This document shows, piece after piece, positions 23,501 through 36,338 of a stretch of 64,000 nt of DNA. Made by a program: the position numbers and the translations under genes. Location of the stretch: assembly GCF_030272615.1 (NCBI RefSeq), contig NC_081414.1, positions 236,595,733-236,659,732 of the forward strand, given 5' to 3'. Origin of the DNA: Cryptomeria japonica (Eukaryota; Streptophyta; Pinopsida; Cupressales; Cupressaceae). The stretch's first letter is position 1. The number at the start of each line of letters is the position of its first letter. The notes under the pieces are model-generated. The model saw only the letters and a list, made by a program, of their open reading frames with translations. It did not search any database and was not told where the DNA came from.

Positions 23501-24598
23501 CACCCAGCTGGATTGTTGCAATTGCACGATGTACCTCAACATAAGTGGCAAGTTATTAGCATGGATTTTGTACAAGGGTTACCCATGTCACCTTCTAGGC
23601 ATGATGCAATAATGGTGGTAATTGACAAACTCACTAAGGTGGCACACTTTATACCAGGAAATCTGACGGATGATGCACCCACCTTGGCTAGACGCTTCGT
23701 TAAGGAGATAGTTAGGTTGCATGGAATACCAGAGAAAATCATATCAGACAGAGATGCAAGATTCACTTCCAGGTTCTGGACCACTCTTCAATCAGCTCTA
23801 GGAACTCAACTAAATTTTAGCACCACATACCATCCGAAAATTGACGGTCAGACAGAAAGGACAAATCAGATTATGGAGGACCTGCTTCGCATGTACTGCA
23901 TGGACCAACAGAGGAAATGGGAAGAGTACCTACCGTTGGTAGAGTTTGCCTACAATAATACATATCAAACATCTTTGGGAATGGCACCTTTTGAAGCTTT
24001 GTATGGTAGACCATGTCGAACACCTTTGAGTTGGGATAGTCTTGAAGATAGAGTGATTATTGGACCAGATATGTTGAAAGAAATGGAAAGGAAAACTAAG
24101 GAAATTAGGCAAAGATTGAAGGAAGCCTCGGATAGGCAGAAAAGTTATGCAGACAAAAACAGAACACCAAGGGAGTTTGAAGTAGGAGAGAAAGTCTTCC
24201 TAAGGGTTAGGCTACACAAGAGTTCCATAAGATTTGGGAAAAAGACTAAGCTTGCACCTCGTTATGTCGGACCTTTTGAAATATTGGGAAGAATTAATCC
24301 AGTTACTTATCGGTTGGCCTTACCTCCCCAATTGAGCCGAATCCATGATGTCTTCCATGTATCTCTTCTTAAAAAGTATGTACCTGATGAGAAACACATT
24401 TTGAATTGGGATGCTTTACAGGTCCAAGAAATGGGGGGAATAATGATAGAGCCATTCAGAATCTTGGAGAGGCGCCAGTGCCAGTTGCGCAACAGAGAGG
24501 TTGATCAGTGCAAAGTGCAATGGGACCAGTATGACGAAAAGAATGCCACGTGGGAGGATACTAAGGAGATGCAACAGCTGTTTCCTTTTTTGTTTTGA
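20555..24598 (+). CDS. pol: Gag C-terminal part and Pol: protease, RT, RNase H, integrase, chromodomain-like tail
   Basis: Same frame as the Gag start; numbering is from codon 1 at 19937. The rest of Gag has an Asn/Arg/Gly-rich repeat and a CCHC knuckle from residue 405 ([14 protein letters not shown]). Aspartic protease DTG is at 469. RT shows [19 protein letters not shown] and FLDD with Asp at 806-807. RNase H has TDAS (Asp 953) and the terminal ADALSRR. Integrase has the HHCC zinc site from His 1140 and a D,D-35-E triad at 1210, 1271 and 1307. A chromodomain-like tail (ILERR, KVQW, ATWE) ends at about 1553. The frame is open over 1340 codons, so all enzyme motifs look intact. Confidence 0.93.
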   Translation, partial: DRWLPQLFFDEKVTEFHNLRQGPLSVQQYWDKFAKLLKYVPMYQKDEEGQARKFILGLNTNIGAEVDMHGPRNMNEVLEKSLRQERKIQTLAGRNYNGNHSFKRKQEFNGNTNFNKGQRNNSSERRPPPNQYPRNGNDNNRGNNNRGSDNRGNNNRGNDNRGSYNRNDQQNRITYPPRGNETRNDPPRNQGRRGPPGGCFMCGENHFARECPRMQGKIRANQPQQGPQQRIHAAVRNQRRRYQNVLVETTGTLFEQPISILIDTGSSECFISPELVNKYALKVNQMESSWTVQYGDKATREVTKCLPRARVQFPEFETRVDLYVAPLGLYDVIMRMSWLADHQANVDCYSKVVECLDDGGKRVKIQGKFKPINIETISAMQLKKERRRGGQIFMVEIDEGKEENTPTFENTPFLKEFKDVFPEELPGLPPKRKFDFSIEVLPGAEPVSRAPYRMNTTELQELKMQLEELLAKGLIRPSVSPWGAPVLFVKKKDGTLRLCIDYRMLNKVTIKNRYPLPRIEDLFDQMKGAEVFSKIDLRSGYHQLRIKEEDIPKIAFRTRYGHYEFIVVPFGVTNAPAAFMNLMNSVFHDYLDKFVLVFLDDILVYSRNEEEHLVHLQIVLQRLREHKLYGKLSKCAFFEEKIHYLGHIISKEGIAVDPDKIKVIVEWPIPKNVSEVRSFLGLAGYYRRFVEGFSKIANPITSLQRKGKRFVWTEQSDKAFQILKGRLTSAPILKVPDPNGHFTVITDASIEGLGGVLVQDEGVVAYESRKLKTHEVNYAPHDLELAAIVHALQKWRHFLLGKPFELKSDNQGLKYIFTQPHLNARQRRWLEFLSEYDFEIEYIKGKENRVADALSRRRHLMTIATFKTSFKRQVMDEQGHDPWYEQVKLTIRHNPTDPKVEGYTLDEDGLLRYNNRIYIPNSGNLREVVLLEAHDAPYSGHPGVNKLYADLKKLYFWQGLKSDIVKYVAKCLECQRVKAEHRHPAGLLQLHDVPQHKWQVISMDFVQGLPMSPSRHDAIMVVIDKLTKVAHFIPGNLTDDAPTLARRFVKEIVRLHGIPEKIISDRDARFTSRFWTTLQSALGTQLNFSTTYHPKIDGQTERTNQIMEDLLRMYCMDQQRKWEEYLPLVEFAYNNTYQTSLGMAPFEALYGRPCRTPLSWDSLEDRVIIGPDMLKEMERKTKEIRQRLKEASDRQKSYADKNRTPREFEVGEKVFLRVRLHKSSIRFGKKTKLAPRYVGPFEILGRINPVTYRLALPPQLSRIHDVFHVSLLKKYVPDEKHILNWDALQVQEMGGIMIEPFRILERRQCQLRNREVDQCKVQWDQYDEKNATWEDTKEMQQLFPFLF

Positions 24599-24658
24599 AC
24601 ATGAACTATAAACTCTTTTGAATGCATTTAATAAGTGCATCGGGACGATGCACAGATT

Positions 24659-24671
24659 AAGGGGGGGAGGA
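24659..24671 (+). promoter_or_regulatory. Polypurine tract
   Basis: AAGGGGGGGAGGA lies directly against the TG that starts the 3' LTR. It is the usual primer for plus-strand DNA synthesis. Confidence 0.88.
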
Positions 24672-27600
24672 TGTCACAACCCTCCTTTATCACCTTTTTG
24701 ATTTAAATACAAAACTCTATTATATTTCCTTGGATAAACTATTGAATGAATATTGTAAGGGAATAAAAATAATAAACCACACACATGGAAAATATATATA
24801 TATATTTTTAATTGGATATTTAATTTCCCTCACCCAAATTAAGGCACATGTTGTAGGAGGAATAAGAAGCTTCTAGAGGCTTCTCCACCACCCTTGCATG
24901 TAACTCCTCCCACTAAGCCTAATCAATTTGCATGGAGGCCAAATTGGGAGAGAATCTCTTTTTTTTCAATTAAAAATTAGGTAGTGGGAATTTGAAATTC
25001 CTTTTATAAAAGAGGTACAAGTTTCAAAATGAATGGGTTGGCTATTCCATAAGAAATTCTGCAAGTAAAATTTTCCTTTGTAGTCAATTTTCATTTTCAG
25101 CTAAGATTTTGTTGGGAGGACTTCTCTTCAAATTTGGAGGATCAAGGAAGACTCTACACCATTTTCAAGCACCCAGGTTCTTTCAAACTTAGTTTCAGAT
25201 TTTGATAAGAAGTAGATTAAATTGTTTGATGAGAATGAGATTCATTGTTTCAGATTCTTGATAAAAATTAGTTTCAGATTTTGATAAGAAGTAGATTAAA
25301 TTATTGATGAGAATGAGATTCAATTGTTTTAGATTCTTGATAAGAAATTAGTTTCAGTTTTGATAAGAAGTAGATTAAATGGTTTAGGAGAATAGAGTCA
25401 TTTGATGAAAATTAGATTCACTGTTTACAGATTTTTTTTGATAAAAATTAGATCCATTCATTTCAAAATTTTGATAAGAATTAGATTCATCGAGATTAAA
25501 TCGTTGGAATATCTTATTAAGTTTTAGATTTGAATTTAGAACTACCTCTACCTCCTTTCTCCAGAATCTTTTCTCTAGTTATTGATTTAAAATCTGAAAT
25601 GTATTCTTTTCTCTGGTTATTGATTTAAAGTCTGAACTGTGTATTTGAAAGGATCTTGCTGTAATCAATCTCTCTAAAATTTTCTCATTTTCTGGTTATC
25701 TAAATCCTCTATAGGAATACGTTTAACATTTCCCCTTTGTGAGAGTTTTTTTTCCTGTGTGCACAAATAAATTATCTCTTTTTTTTCTGTGAATAGATCT
25801 CCCTGTGTGTACAAACAAATTTTCTCTTTTCTCTGTGAATAGATCTCCCTGTGTACAAACAAATTTTCTCCTTTCTCTGTGAATAGATCTCCCTGTGTAG
25901 AGAACAAAAGAAATGGAAAAAAAAAGAAGAAGAACCTCTCTGGTTACTGCTTCATTGTATTTGGTCCCTGGAATTTAACCTGTAACATTATTATTATTAT
26001 TTTTATACCTGTTGAAAATGCAAAAACTCCTGCATCAAAAAAAATAAAATAATAATAATATATATATAAACGTATATATTTATATACATATATATATATA
26101 TAAATAAACACAAAAAAGAAGAAGAGGGAAATCGTTCAAACCGTAAGAAAAATCCCCGTAACGCATGGCGTTTAACGCAAGACGGACGTTGGCATGCGGG
26201 ATGGTTACATTGTAACCGTCATAGGGTACGGAGGGGCCCGCGGGTCCCCTCATCTCTACGGACCTGCGCATGCAGGGCCGTAGGGGTGATGGGACCCGTG
26301 GTCCCCACCCCGTACCCTACTTACTACCCAAAGCAAAAAAAAAAAAAGTTATTTAATTAAAGGTTTTTTTTTTCCCTTTCTAATTTGTAATTTGAAATTT
26401 GAAATTGGGGTTTTTTTTTCTTTATATAAATTAATTACTTAAAATTTTTTTTAGTTGATAGAAATGGCATTTAGGAAATATTGAATTCTTTTTTTGTATA
26501 AGCTTTAAGATATCGTATTTCGACTTAGAAAAAAAAATTAGACTAATATGTAGCAAGTTCATAATTAAATTATCCTTAGTAAGTTTAAAATTGTAGACTA
26601 TATTCTTTTAAAGTTAAGTTACTCAACCCATTAAGAATCATTGGGACACTTGCTCTTTAGAGATTAACTTACATTAATACAAATGCTTATATTTAATCGT
26701 TATTTTGGACTCGTTAAATCTCCTTACATCATGCAAGTTTCTCATAGATTAATTGCTTTCATTGATGGTTCATAACATGCGAATTATTTGTGGAATAATT
26801 ACATCTTCATGCAATTACTATTATGCAAGTTTCGTGATGGTCATTATTATGCAAATTACACTTCAAGTAGTTATTTCAATTATTACGCTTTCATTTTTGT
26901 TTTCGTAGTTAGAAAACTAAACAAAGGAAGTTGGAAAACCAAAACTAGCAGCGTTCGGTATATATGGTGCCTCTGGGTCACGCTTACGGGTAATGCCGTC
27001 GTGTTGAACTACTGCACTTAACGCCTAATAAAGCTGCATTAACGACGTCTGTGGCATCGTCCCTATAAATCGTCGGGGAGTAATAAGGGACATTTGGAAG
27101 TTAAAATCCAAGGGGCGGGTAATCCCCCTTGGATCGATAATTTAATAAGATAACTTTTTAATGATTTTCACATCCGTTGAGATACACCATAGTAAACCCC
27201 CTTTTAAGGATGGTCAAGTTAAATACCCTCATGAAGTTTATTTTCCTTATTTATTTATTTCATCTTGAAGGGATATTGGTGATTTGCAATTGGGTGACGC
27301 TCATGATAAGTATTAGGGTCTAGTTATTTTGTTTAGGCCACAAGCAATAGGCCATCTTGAGCCTTCACTTAAGTGCTACCATCGTGGGTAGCAACCGCAG
27401 AGAAACTGTCTGGGACACTGACCCTAGAAAGGGTTGCGTACCCACAAATCAGTTTACATCAAACCATAGATTAGAAAATAGAACTACATATTTTACGCCT
27501 TGATCCCGTGCCGAAGCGGGTATGTAGGCAGTCTTGGGATGGAGTTGTCCCTCGTACTCAGGCGTTTGTGGGTGGGGTCTAGGCTTGGTTGAGTAAGAAT

Positions 27601-28078
27601 CCTAATTGAAGATAAGATAATCAATTTAATTCAATGCATACTCGGAAGGAATCCCGTATGGATTTGCTTGACTTCCCGAGGCTTTAAGCCAAATTTCGAG
27701 GCGGAATTCAAGCTTGTATTATTTTTAATTACTCCTAAGGACGGCGACCTCGGTGCATTCTTGTTAGAAGAGTGTAGTACTTAGTGAGTGGCTCAGGACC
27801 CGAATGGTCCCGATGAGTCTAAGTCTCTGGCCAGAGCATCTCCTATCCTGTTTGGATGGATGCCTACCCCGTATGGGTAGATGCCTATCTCGTATTGGAT
27901 AGATGGAATTTTACGTCCCGTATGGACAATTGCCTAACCCGTATGGTTAGAAGCTCATCCCGAATGGATGAATGCCTAATCCTAATTGGATGGATGCCCA
28001 GAGTATGCAATTGAATAAAACATAATGAAAAAAAATAATACTCAATTTTTGTTGAATCAATTTTGGTGGGTTATTACA
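24672..28078 (+). repeat. 3' LTR of the gypsy element
   Basis: Direct copy of 16359-19787, with the same termini and internal features. Differences seen include several CpG-type transitions near 26188-26270 and one broken hairpin arm near 27886. After it, LTR A2 sequence resumes with TAGATTATCG. Confidence 0.95.
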
Positions 28079-28779
28079 TAGATTATCGTGACACATACCT
28101 AAGAACCATTAATCTTTAAGGTTCCTTTTAAAAGCACCGATTCCAAATGATCCTAATCTTGTTCTCTTAACCATTCTAACACATCATTATCTTATTACTA
28201 ACATCACCTACAACATATCTAGTATATTTCTATCAATAATAATAAGGCCCATACATCTCAACATAATACCATATGCATAAGCCATAACCATAAGATGAGA
28301 ACATTAAGATAATGCCTTCCAATATGCAACAAATTCCATAATCACTATCATTAAGGGTAATCATCTCATTACATGACATATCCTACAAGAGTATCTAATC
28401 CTCTTCTTACAAGATTACAATTACGTTTACATCAATATACATAGTGTTCAATATAAAAATACAACTATATCATGAATCCTACTAACATGAATGCCGAATG
28501 AATCGTATTACAACATTGGCTACAATCTAGATAGGTATACAACAATCTGCTCCAAGAATCCATCATAAGCTGGAGAGACAAAAGATCCATATCCACGCAC
28601 ATGAGCATCCAAGGAAGAACATCCCAATGGAACAAGGCATCAAACCACTCGACCGTGGAGCCATAGTAGCACCCCCCATGCTTCAAATAATGATAGAAGG
28701 CCCCACACACACTCTAGACCTAGACTGGCACCTAAAAACCAAAGGATATAAACACAACAATAAACAGAGCTGAAGAACA
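28079..28779 (-). other. LTR A2 middle part, no gene
   Basis: It continues the LTR A2 sequence that stops at 16358, and resembles LTR A3 near 33480-33590 (CCAAGAATCCA, ATCCCAATGGAA, AAGGCAT). A short open frame on the minus strand (28465-28710) has no recognisable domain. Confidence 0.6.
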
Positions 28780-30258
28780 TGTTAATTCTATGAGGATCCG
28801 GTTAATACTGAGAGGGGGGTGAATTAGTATTAATACCAATTTGAAACTTTAAACCCAAATCAAACTTACAACAAATCCAACTTCATTTACCACATATGCC
28901 AATTCATTAAACAGTACTGGTAACCACTAATAAATCTCTGATAAACTGCTATAACCGATGTATTCAGAAATAATGAATAAACTAAAGATAATCAATAACA
29001 TCACATGAAAATAATTCCACACATGAATACAATATTTTTGATGTGGAAACCCAAATAGGGAAAAAATATGGTGGGAGTTAGTACCCACAAAGATTTGTAC
29101 TCTTTGGAAGTATGCCTTGTTAGGAGCGAACCCTCTTAGGAGTCACCCGATTAAGGGATTTGGATGTGCAACCCGGTTATGAGCTTAATGACCTGTTAGC
29201 ATCAACCTCATGAGAGGATTTACCACTCTTTTTGAGAGCTACCCTGTTAGGGGATTTACAAGATTAAGGCCTGTCAAGATCTACCCAGTAAAGGGATTTA
29301 ATCTGCCTCAACTATTAGGAAACAACAGTGAAAAAGTGATCCTTTACTTGTACTTCTCAGCTTGCTAAATCAGATCCAGTTATGTTCCACTATCTCCAAC
29401 TCTCAGGCAGATCTCACTCTTCTTTGGTATGGCTTCACACTCTTCTCTAAGACCACCAACACAATGAACATCAAGTAAGCCAATCATAAATAATGCTTTC
29501 CACTAGGTCGGCCACTAAACCCTAAATTATATCATAGATAATAAAAAATCTTTACAAATCATTGCGGATCATTATGATCAATTACAAATCAATATCAGCC
29601 ATTGAATGATCATAAGTCGTCACAACAAGTCGATCTGGTACAAAGTCAAACCCTTAGCTCATTCCGCTAAGCACTTTGCACATTCCCAAGAAATTCGCTC
29701 TCCAAATGCACCAAAACAAATTTTAAACACTTCATGTGGTTTCTGTCGCATTATCATTAACATGTAGACTTGATGTCGATCACCGCCATACCAAAAATAG
29801 TTACCGGTTTGATGATTTCTTCATCGGTTCTAAAACCCTGTCAAGACTTCATAAAAAATTAGAAACATGCCTTCCGATAGTCATCATAAGATGTGGTTCC
29901 AGTCAGATACTAATTTCCATGATAAAAGCTTACATTCAAAACCACAAATCACCAATCATCACCAATAATATGCTTCAAGTAAAATATTTCTTCATATACC
30001 AGTTCAAGTCCTATTTCAAAGTCTTCTGTATATTGCTGATAAACCCTGTCTCCGATAGACTAAATCACTTAGATGACAAACAAAACACCATATAACATCA
30101 TCAGTTTTCATCAATGAAAACACAAACAACTGATCAATTCATCTAATCACAAAATCTCAATCTCTTCATCACAAATAGTCTTCTATCCTCTACCGGTTCA
30201 GTCATTAGTTTTTAACTGCATCACCTCATTTGCATCAGTTATGCCAATCATGCCAATA
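28780..30258 (-). mobile_element. Antisense copia solo LTR, 1479 bp
   Basis: The left end TGTTAATTC and right end CCAATA would be TGTT/AACA if the last C had changed to T. The flanks carry the same five bases GAACA (28775-28779 and 30259-30263), which fixes the boundaries. Read on the minus strand it has the CACCCCCCTCTCAGTATTAA block near its end, like solo LTRs B1 and B2. No internal region remains. An open frame at 29736-30095 has no recognisable domain. Confidence 0.7.
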
Positions 30259-30463
30259 GAACAACCATATAAACCATAATCCAAATCACAACACGAGGCT
30301 AGATCAAAAGCATAAAAATCCCAGAGGCAAATCAACAACCATGACACAAGGAACAAGGACACATGTAGGGAATAGTGTCATCTCATGCTATCCTCACATA
30401 GAAGGAAGAACTATGGGAACTACATCCGTTACCCTGATAGTCATGCAGAACCATCTCAACACC

Positions 30464-30541
30464 ACACAAGTTTTCATAACCTCGTTTTGGAGCCACTTTA
30501 GCTGCTAAACCGGCTCCAAAATGGGGTTATAAAACTTGTGT
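30464..30541. repeat. Long hairpin (foldback)
   Basis: The arms 30464-30494 and 30512-30541 are complementary over about 30 bases with few mismatches (ACACAAGTTTT...GGAGCC against GGCTCC...AAACTTGTGT). The loop also holds TTTAGC-T-GCTAAA. A partial second copy (CCATTTTGGAGCCAGTTTAGCC) is at 30650-30671. This may be a tiny foldback element or a small-RNA-type hairpin inside LTR A2. Confidence 0.7.
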
Positions 30542-31666
30542 TATTGACTTTTTAATTTTTTTTCAAAAAATCAAAGCTGCAACTAATTCTACTAATCATG
30601 ATCAATGATCTATAATTTTTGACAAATTTTGTGTTATCGACTTTTCATGCCATTTTGGAGCCAGTTTAGCCGCGGCCTAATAATAGAAACTCCTAATTGA
30701 CTATTAATCCACAAAACTTAATAATATAAGATTGATGATAAATAAATAAATCCAATGGATCAAAAGCTCAAATAAATATTCAAATAAACATTAACCATAA
30801 AACAATAATATAAAATCATCAATTGAATATAAATCCATGAGATAAACATTAATAAATAATAAATCCCCAACAATAATAATCACACATTAATATTAAATAT
30901 TAATGCCATCCATTAATCTAATTTTAATACTTAATAAACTATATGAATTGATTAATTATTAATTTAATAAATAATCACAACTTCACAAGGCAACCTGACA
31001 TAGGGTTGAACAACATACCACATGAGGCTAACCATCAACTCAAGCCAAGACACTAATTGACATAGGTATCTACTTAAACCTAGAGTTTGTAGAAGGAACT
31101 CATGTCACCTCCGATCAACTTGCCATTGGGATAGACACACGCTCAAACCTGTGAGACCAGGTGTAGTTGGTGTCTAGTACCTACAATCCTACATCCACTA
31201 ATAACCATAAGACAACATATATATTTGCATATATCATAAATAATCAGACAAGTGAAGAGAATCACAACATCATATCATGCTCGTAATGAGTGGTATGCCA
31301 TTGTCTCTATCATGAATACAATAGTAACACAATCACAATAGTCATATCATCATCTCTTCCAACATGATCACAAAGTAGGGTTAGTACTAACAAGATACCA
31401 TCATGTCATCATAAGCAATATAAACCTCATACAAATAATGAGTGCATTTAGATTACTGAATATAAGTCCATCCATCATAATAATTCAGGATGTAACATCA
31501 TCCACATAAATCATAATGTATCATATGTCAATATATAAATGTCTAGCATCAACCATAATTATCTGAAATATAAATTAATCTATGAGTATCCATCAAACAT
31601 GACAGAAGAGTCTAAACAAGTCTATTGGTGCACAAAAAGAAAGATGAATTAGGGATGGGCACTACA
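30542..31666 (-). other. LTR A2 right-hand part, no gene
   Basis: From about 30720 this matches LTR A1 14100-15429 closely and ends with GGGCACTACA at 31666. I see no coding region. Confidence 0.7.
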
Positions 31667-31950
31667 ATCTATTATTAATATTTTCTTTGCACTTTCATTC
31701 TCAACTTGGTGTAGAAAATATTTGAAAAGTCCAAATTCTTTAAACTTGTTTAAAAATAAACTTATACCTTTTGATTAAAATCACTGATGAATGGCATGAA
31801 ATATCAAGATTTCCCTATAAAATGTATCTTCATATGTCCACAAATATTAGGATGAACTAACTACAATATCTTAGAGGATCTCTAAGATTTTTTATAATCA
31901 TTTAAAATAAATGTTTACTATAAGATAGACTTCAAGAAACACTTCTCTAT

Positions 31951-32149
31951 AGTGGTAGGTGGGAGACAATACACTATATTTTGATTGAAAAATTCTATTT
32001 CATGATTCAAGGTTAATATATGGCTAAACCTTTCATGTGCATGATTGATTAGTGTTAGGTGGAAGACAAAACACTATATTTTGACTGAAATTTTCCTTTT
32101 ATGATTCAAGGTTAAAACATGGCTAAACCTTTCATGTGCATGATTGATT
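31951..32149. repeat. 100-bp direct tandem duplication
   Basis: Units 31951-32050 and 32051-32149 share AGTG-TAGGTGG-AGACAA, ACACTATATTTTGA and GGCTAAACCTTTCATGTGCA with a few differences. The copy lies within the copia relic. Confidence 0.85.
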
Positions 32150-32671
32150 TCTTCAAGAAACATTTGAAATTAGGGATTTAGAGGATATTTTACTTAAATA
32201 AAATAGCGCTTATATATACCATCATATACTAATTTTTCTTCACTTTTGAACACCTCATAATTTTCTCCTCATAATTTTCTTTTCAAAATATACTTTCATG
32301 TTTTAGGCAATGATCTTACTAAGATAAAAATTTTGATTAATCCTTGAATGTTGAATGATGAAAGATAGACACAAGCTTCTCTTTCCTTACAATTTCAACT
32401 CAAAATATATAACTAAAATATAAACCAAACCAAATGTATTTATATTGCAACACCACCAAAAACAACAAAAATTCAAAAATAATAGTTTACATTACAAGGG
32501 CCTTCAATAGCCACTTTATTCTTAGCAAAAACCCATTCAACTCTAAAATATGCTCAAATTCCTCTCCATACATTCATTGGATTATACCTGGATTCATCAT
32601 ATTTTTTAGTCTCAAGCCGATTCTTCTCTCAAGACTACAACCTGAACTAGAGATCCCAATGTTTGCAATGC

Positions 32672-32685
32672 GGGCTCTAATACTA
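32672..32685 (-). promoter_or_regulatory. Possible primer binding site next to LTR A3
   Basis: The minus strand reads TAGTATTAGAGCCC two bases after the GGGCATTACA end of the LTR. This resembles the tRNA-Met site TGGTATCAGAGC. It is the main reason to orient family A LTRs on the minus strand. Confidence 0.45.
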
Positions 32686-32687
32686 GA

Positions 32688-33659
32688 TGTAATGCCCGCA
32701 AAAATACCCTAGAGAAACTAACCAACTAATTAAGGAAATAGAGATCTATTTTTTTTAAGAACCAATTTAATACATACATAACTAACATAATCTCCAATAA
32801 ATGCAAACATCAACTAAACATGAACATATGAGGATAATTATGCAAGTGGAATTAACTTACATCACATAGATTATCTTTCCCTAGGGTATTCCAACGTCAT
32901 CACTTAACATACAACAAGATACAAAGCACACCATATAATACTAATGCATAATTTCCCTCCACTAATCCTAACATTCATTCTACCTAAAGAACATAAGAAA
33001 GTAAATATTCAACTACAACATTTCCCATACATGAATTATAGCCAAATAATAATAACCATTAACCACATTATCACTTAATCAAGCATATAATAATACTACT
33101 AATATGAAGGGTTCATTTAAATGTACCAATCCCAAATGTTCCTACGCGATATTCCCAACCATTAGATATCCATAAAAATTCTAAGCTCAAACATTAACCA
33201 TTTCATAATAGAGAAAACCACACAAATCTTTTACGTATTACACAACTTCTATTACAGTTAATGCAAATACATCAATTACTCCACCAAGAACCCTAATATC
33301 TAATTACAAGGATGATTACCCAAATTACATATCATGTCTTAACAAGAGAAGCATCACCTACGAACTATATTTTCTACAATAATGAATCATAGTCTCAAGC
33401 TACAAACACAATTATCCAAGGTACAAGGTTACAATGATGTCTTCCAAATAATATAAAGAATACATAATAATCTAGTCCAAGAATCCAAGCTCAAGCCAAA
33501 GAGATAAAGAATCCTCATCCATGCACACAAACATTCAACAAAGAGAAAATCCCAATGGAAGAAGGCATAAACTAAAGAAGACCAAAACTAGGCTCTGCAA
33601 GGGAAGTGACTTCTGAAGGTAGGCCACGACCACTTGACCATGTAGAACCCAAAGGTTCC
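32688..33659 (-). mobile_element. LTR A3, readable end
   Basis: It starts TGTAATGCCCGC and matches A1 and A2 through CCCTAGGGTATTCCAACGTC and on to about 33590. It is interrupted at 33660. Its far end may be at 61510, with all intervening elements nested, but this is not proven. Confidence 0.65.
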
Positions 33660-36338
33660 TGTTAGCACATATTTTTACAAAATACTTTGTGCTATATATA
33701 GATGCCCTTTTTCTTATCATTCAAGCATTTACTGCGGGTGTTTTATATGTAGGAGCATATTGAATAAAATGGAGCTGTCCAAAGATTAACTGGCATCGCC
33801 TAGACCCCCAAACCTACACATATAGAATGGTGGAAAAGGCTTTGGAAACTTTCAAGTGTGCTACGCTAGCAGAGGGAAAGCCTTTATCCCACATTGTTTG
33901 TGGGATAGGCTCGTTTAACGTTTAAGTCCAAAATAACCCGTATGATAACTGTCAAAAGGCAAAAGGCTTTTGGTGTGAAGAAGACTAAAGCCGGTGGACC
34001 CCACATGCATGTGTATCTTGAGGAAACCAAAGTTTTACAATAGATTGGTGAAAATGGAGGATAAAGCTTGAGAAAGTTTGACTGATTGGACGGTGACCAC
34101 GGAGGATCTAACAGCCGTCGCTATGTCGCAAGATAGAGATGCACACTGGTTTAAACCCGCGACTTGGCGACTAAGCACATGCGAAAAAAGGGAGGTTAAT
34201 GAGCACGCAAGTCTGAAGTGGATCAACGACCATTGCTATATTTCAAGATGGAGTTGCATGACCTATATCCCCTACGACATAGCGAATACCAAGGTGGAAG
34301 ATGAGGTGTCATCCCGATAGATCTGCAAGCGAATTAGGATGTGCCACGCGATGGAGTGTAGAAGAAGAACCTAGGTCCAGTGGCAAATGAAATGGCAAGA
34401 CAGATGGTTTTTGGTGGCAGTCGAGGCGGATCTGCGGGCGAACCAAAAAGTGAAACGCGACATAAACAGACAAAGAAAAGAGAGAGTCACTCATGTAGGA
34501 TTAAAGGCCGAGCAGATGAGGAAGATTGGACGGTCGGACAAATCAATCCAATGGTGGTCGCTATACCGCGATTGGAAGGTGCTCGATGTGTATTCATTGC
34601 GACTAACCGTAGCAATAGGCGGTAGAACGAGGCGGTTAAGGCAAACGGTTGAAGTGAAATAGTCCGACAGTGTTGAGCTTATCGAACAAACTTAGGTTGC
34701 GATGGATCTCAAAATAGACTCACCGAAAGCCGTAGTTTCGTCGACATGAGGTTCATCGAAGAAATCAATAGCAGTCCCATCGAAAACAAAAGGTATCGAT
34801 GAAATTATAGAATCGATAAAACACACAAGCAGTTCACCGAAGGAGGAAGTTTGGCCGAAAGATAAAGGGTGATCCGCCAGTGAACCAGAAGAGGATACAC
34901 GACACAAATGGATGCGTAACAAAAGGGAAAATTCCTGAAAATAATAAAAGGGAAGCACATTCTCTGCTTTACGTTATTTGAAAGCACATTAAAGATAAAA
35001 TTTATTTATATTTGAATGACTGCCTTGAGTATATATTTTAGGGTAAGGTATTATTTAATATGAACGGATGCTATGTTTCCAATAATGAAGGGAAATACTT
35101 TGGTTTTATTGGACTATTTTAAACAAGTATTTATACAAAGATATTTGACTTTTCAAGATATAAGGTGGAGTATATTTAATTTTCAAATCAAGGAATTTGA
35201 TTGGCTCATCTTTGTGTGCAGAAAATAATGAGAATATAATGAATACTTGCCAAGGAATTTTATCAAGGCGGAGAATAGAAGACATATTGCTAAAGCATCA
35301 TTTAGTATTTTAAGGGTTCTCATTTGTAATTTTTATTAAACCAAAGGTTGTGTCCCTTGGAGGGAAACTGTTTGTAACTCCCGTTTGTATGAGAGGGTGT
35401 GTCCTTTCATATATGTCTTTTCATTCACATATTTATGGGGAGTCATTTTTTATGTAAAAAAAAGAGGTCAGAAGAACAACGTAAGGCTGTAGGTATTGAA
35501 TATCATTTTGTATCAGAGAAGTCTATAGGAAGAAGAAGTATCATTTTATGCAAGCAATCTATAATGAAGTATTTACAAGTGCATCTTATGTATGCAATCA
35601 TTTCCTGAAGATTAATATACAAGGTTCACTGTTTCTTTTTCCAAATATTGTGTACACTTTTGTGTTGATGAGTTATCTTTGTCCTCTTGATAAATCTGTT
35701 TATAGATTTTCTATGATGTGAATCACATACCGTTGCATTAAGTGAAAGAATGAGTTCTTATTGTTTATGTAACACATACTGAACCTTCATAGTTGATGAG
35801 AAATTGTCTCTTGAGTTGATAAGATATTTTGTCCACAGAGTGTCATATATATCCCCGGATAGAGGCACTGGTCTGTTATTAATCTTTTAAGGTTTTGATC
35901 TGTATGAATTCAAGGTCCTTGATAGAGAAACGTTCTTCCCAAATCCTATATGAACTGATCTATGCAGATTTTATTTAAGTCCTGAAAGCAATCTCATTTT
36001 CAATATACATTCACAATCATTTCTTTTCAAAGCATTCAGTTAAAGCACATAATAGAGCATAGTTGCAGAACAATAATTTGCCAGTTGTGTAAACTTTCTA
36101 AAAGGTTTAAATCCACTATAAATAACCTCTTTTGTGCTTGAGAGGAAGAGGCACACCCACCTTGGTTCAGTGGAGCCTAAAGTGCAGAGGGATTTGGTCT
36201 TCGACCATCCCTGTTCATTGGCCAAAGCTGATTGGACTACTTGAGGATTTGGCAAGTCTTTTGGTTTTCCAATCTGTGGTTTTGGGCACCAATAGGTCCA
36301 CCCCACCGTGCTAGGGAGATAGATACTAGGTCCTAACA
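33660..36338. mobile_element. Candidate long LTR or other insertion, 2.7 kb
   Basis: It starts TGTTAGCACAT and has CTAACA at 36333-36338, a 6-bp inverted match as at LTR ends. The flanking five bases (GTTCC and TACAC) do not match, so the right boundary is uncertain. Near its left end is GCTATATATAGATGCC, a TATA-like site. The part at 33900-34960 is richer in G and C and has open frames on both strands (34078-34662 plus, 34692-34958 minus) with no domain that I recognise; I treat them as chance frames. Confidence 0.35.

Larger units (their letters stand above)
16359..28078 (+). mobile_element. Chromodomain Ty3/gypsy element, Tekay/Del-like, 11.7 kb
   Basis: Two direct LTRs (3429 and 3407 bp) start TGTCACAACC and end TTATTACA. 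Between them lie a tRNA-Met-type primer site (19790), a single gag-pol frame (19937-24598), and a polypurine tract (24659-24671). Long LTRs, the gag-protease-RT-RNase H-integrase order and a C-terminal chromodomain-like tail suggest the Tekay/Del lineage of chromoviruses; the lineage call is inference. The LTRs differ by a few dozen changes by eye, many at CpG, so the insertion is young. The flanks read TAGT on the left and TAGA on the right, an imperfect 4-bp duplication. Confidence 0.93.
16008..31666 (-). mobile_element. Solo LTR A2, split by a gypsy element and a copia LTR
   Basis: The left end TGTAATGCTTGCC and right end GGGCACTACA match LTR A1. The flanks carry a perfect 5-bp duplication ATCTA (16003-16007 and 31667-31671), and copia integrase coding continues on either side. 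The LTR itself is 16008-16358, 28079-28779 and 30259-31666, about 2.5 kb in total. Later insertions are the chromodomain gypsy element (16359-28078) and an antisense copia LTR (28780-30258). Confidence 0.85.
31667..32687 (-). pseudogene. Copia integrase relic, N-terminal piece, with leader region
   Basis: On the minus strand, 31741-31845 reads GHMKIHFIGKS, YFMPFISDFNQKV and VYF with stops between. This matches the start of a copia integrase core (usual form CGPM-x-FIDD-x-WVYF). It joins the piece at 15860-15965 across LTR A2. At 31951-32149 a 100-bp unit is tandemly duplicated; in the protein sense it gives HERFSHV, like the pre-integrase H-x-R-GH region. Beyond about 32160 only AT-rich leader-like sequence is seen, up to a primer-like site at 32672. 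Confidence 0.5.

Noticed and set aside
16359-28078. Athila or Tat-type gypsy element
   Set aside because: A chromodomain-like tail after integrase and no extra ORF favour a chromovirus.
34035-34987. Several overlapping frames on both strands
   Set aside because: No domain and mutual overlap; the region is within a candidate LTR and the frames look like chance in GC-richer DNA.
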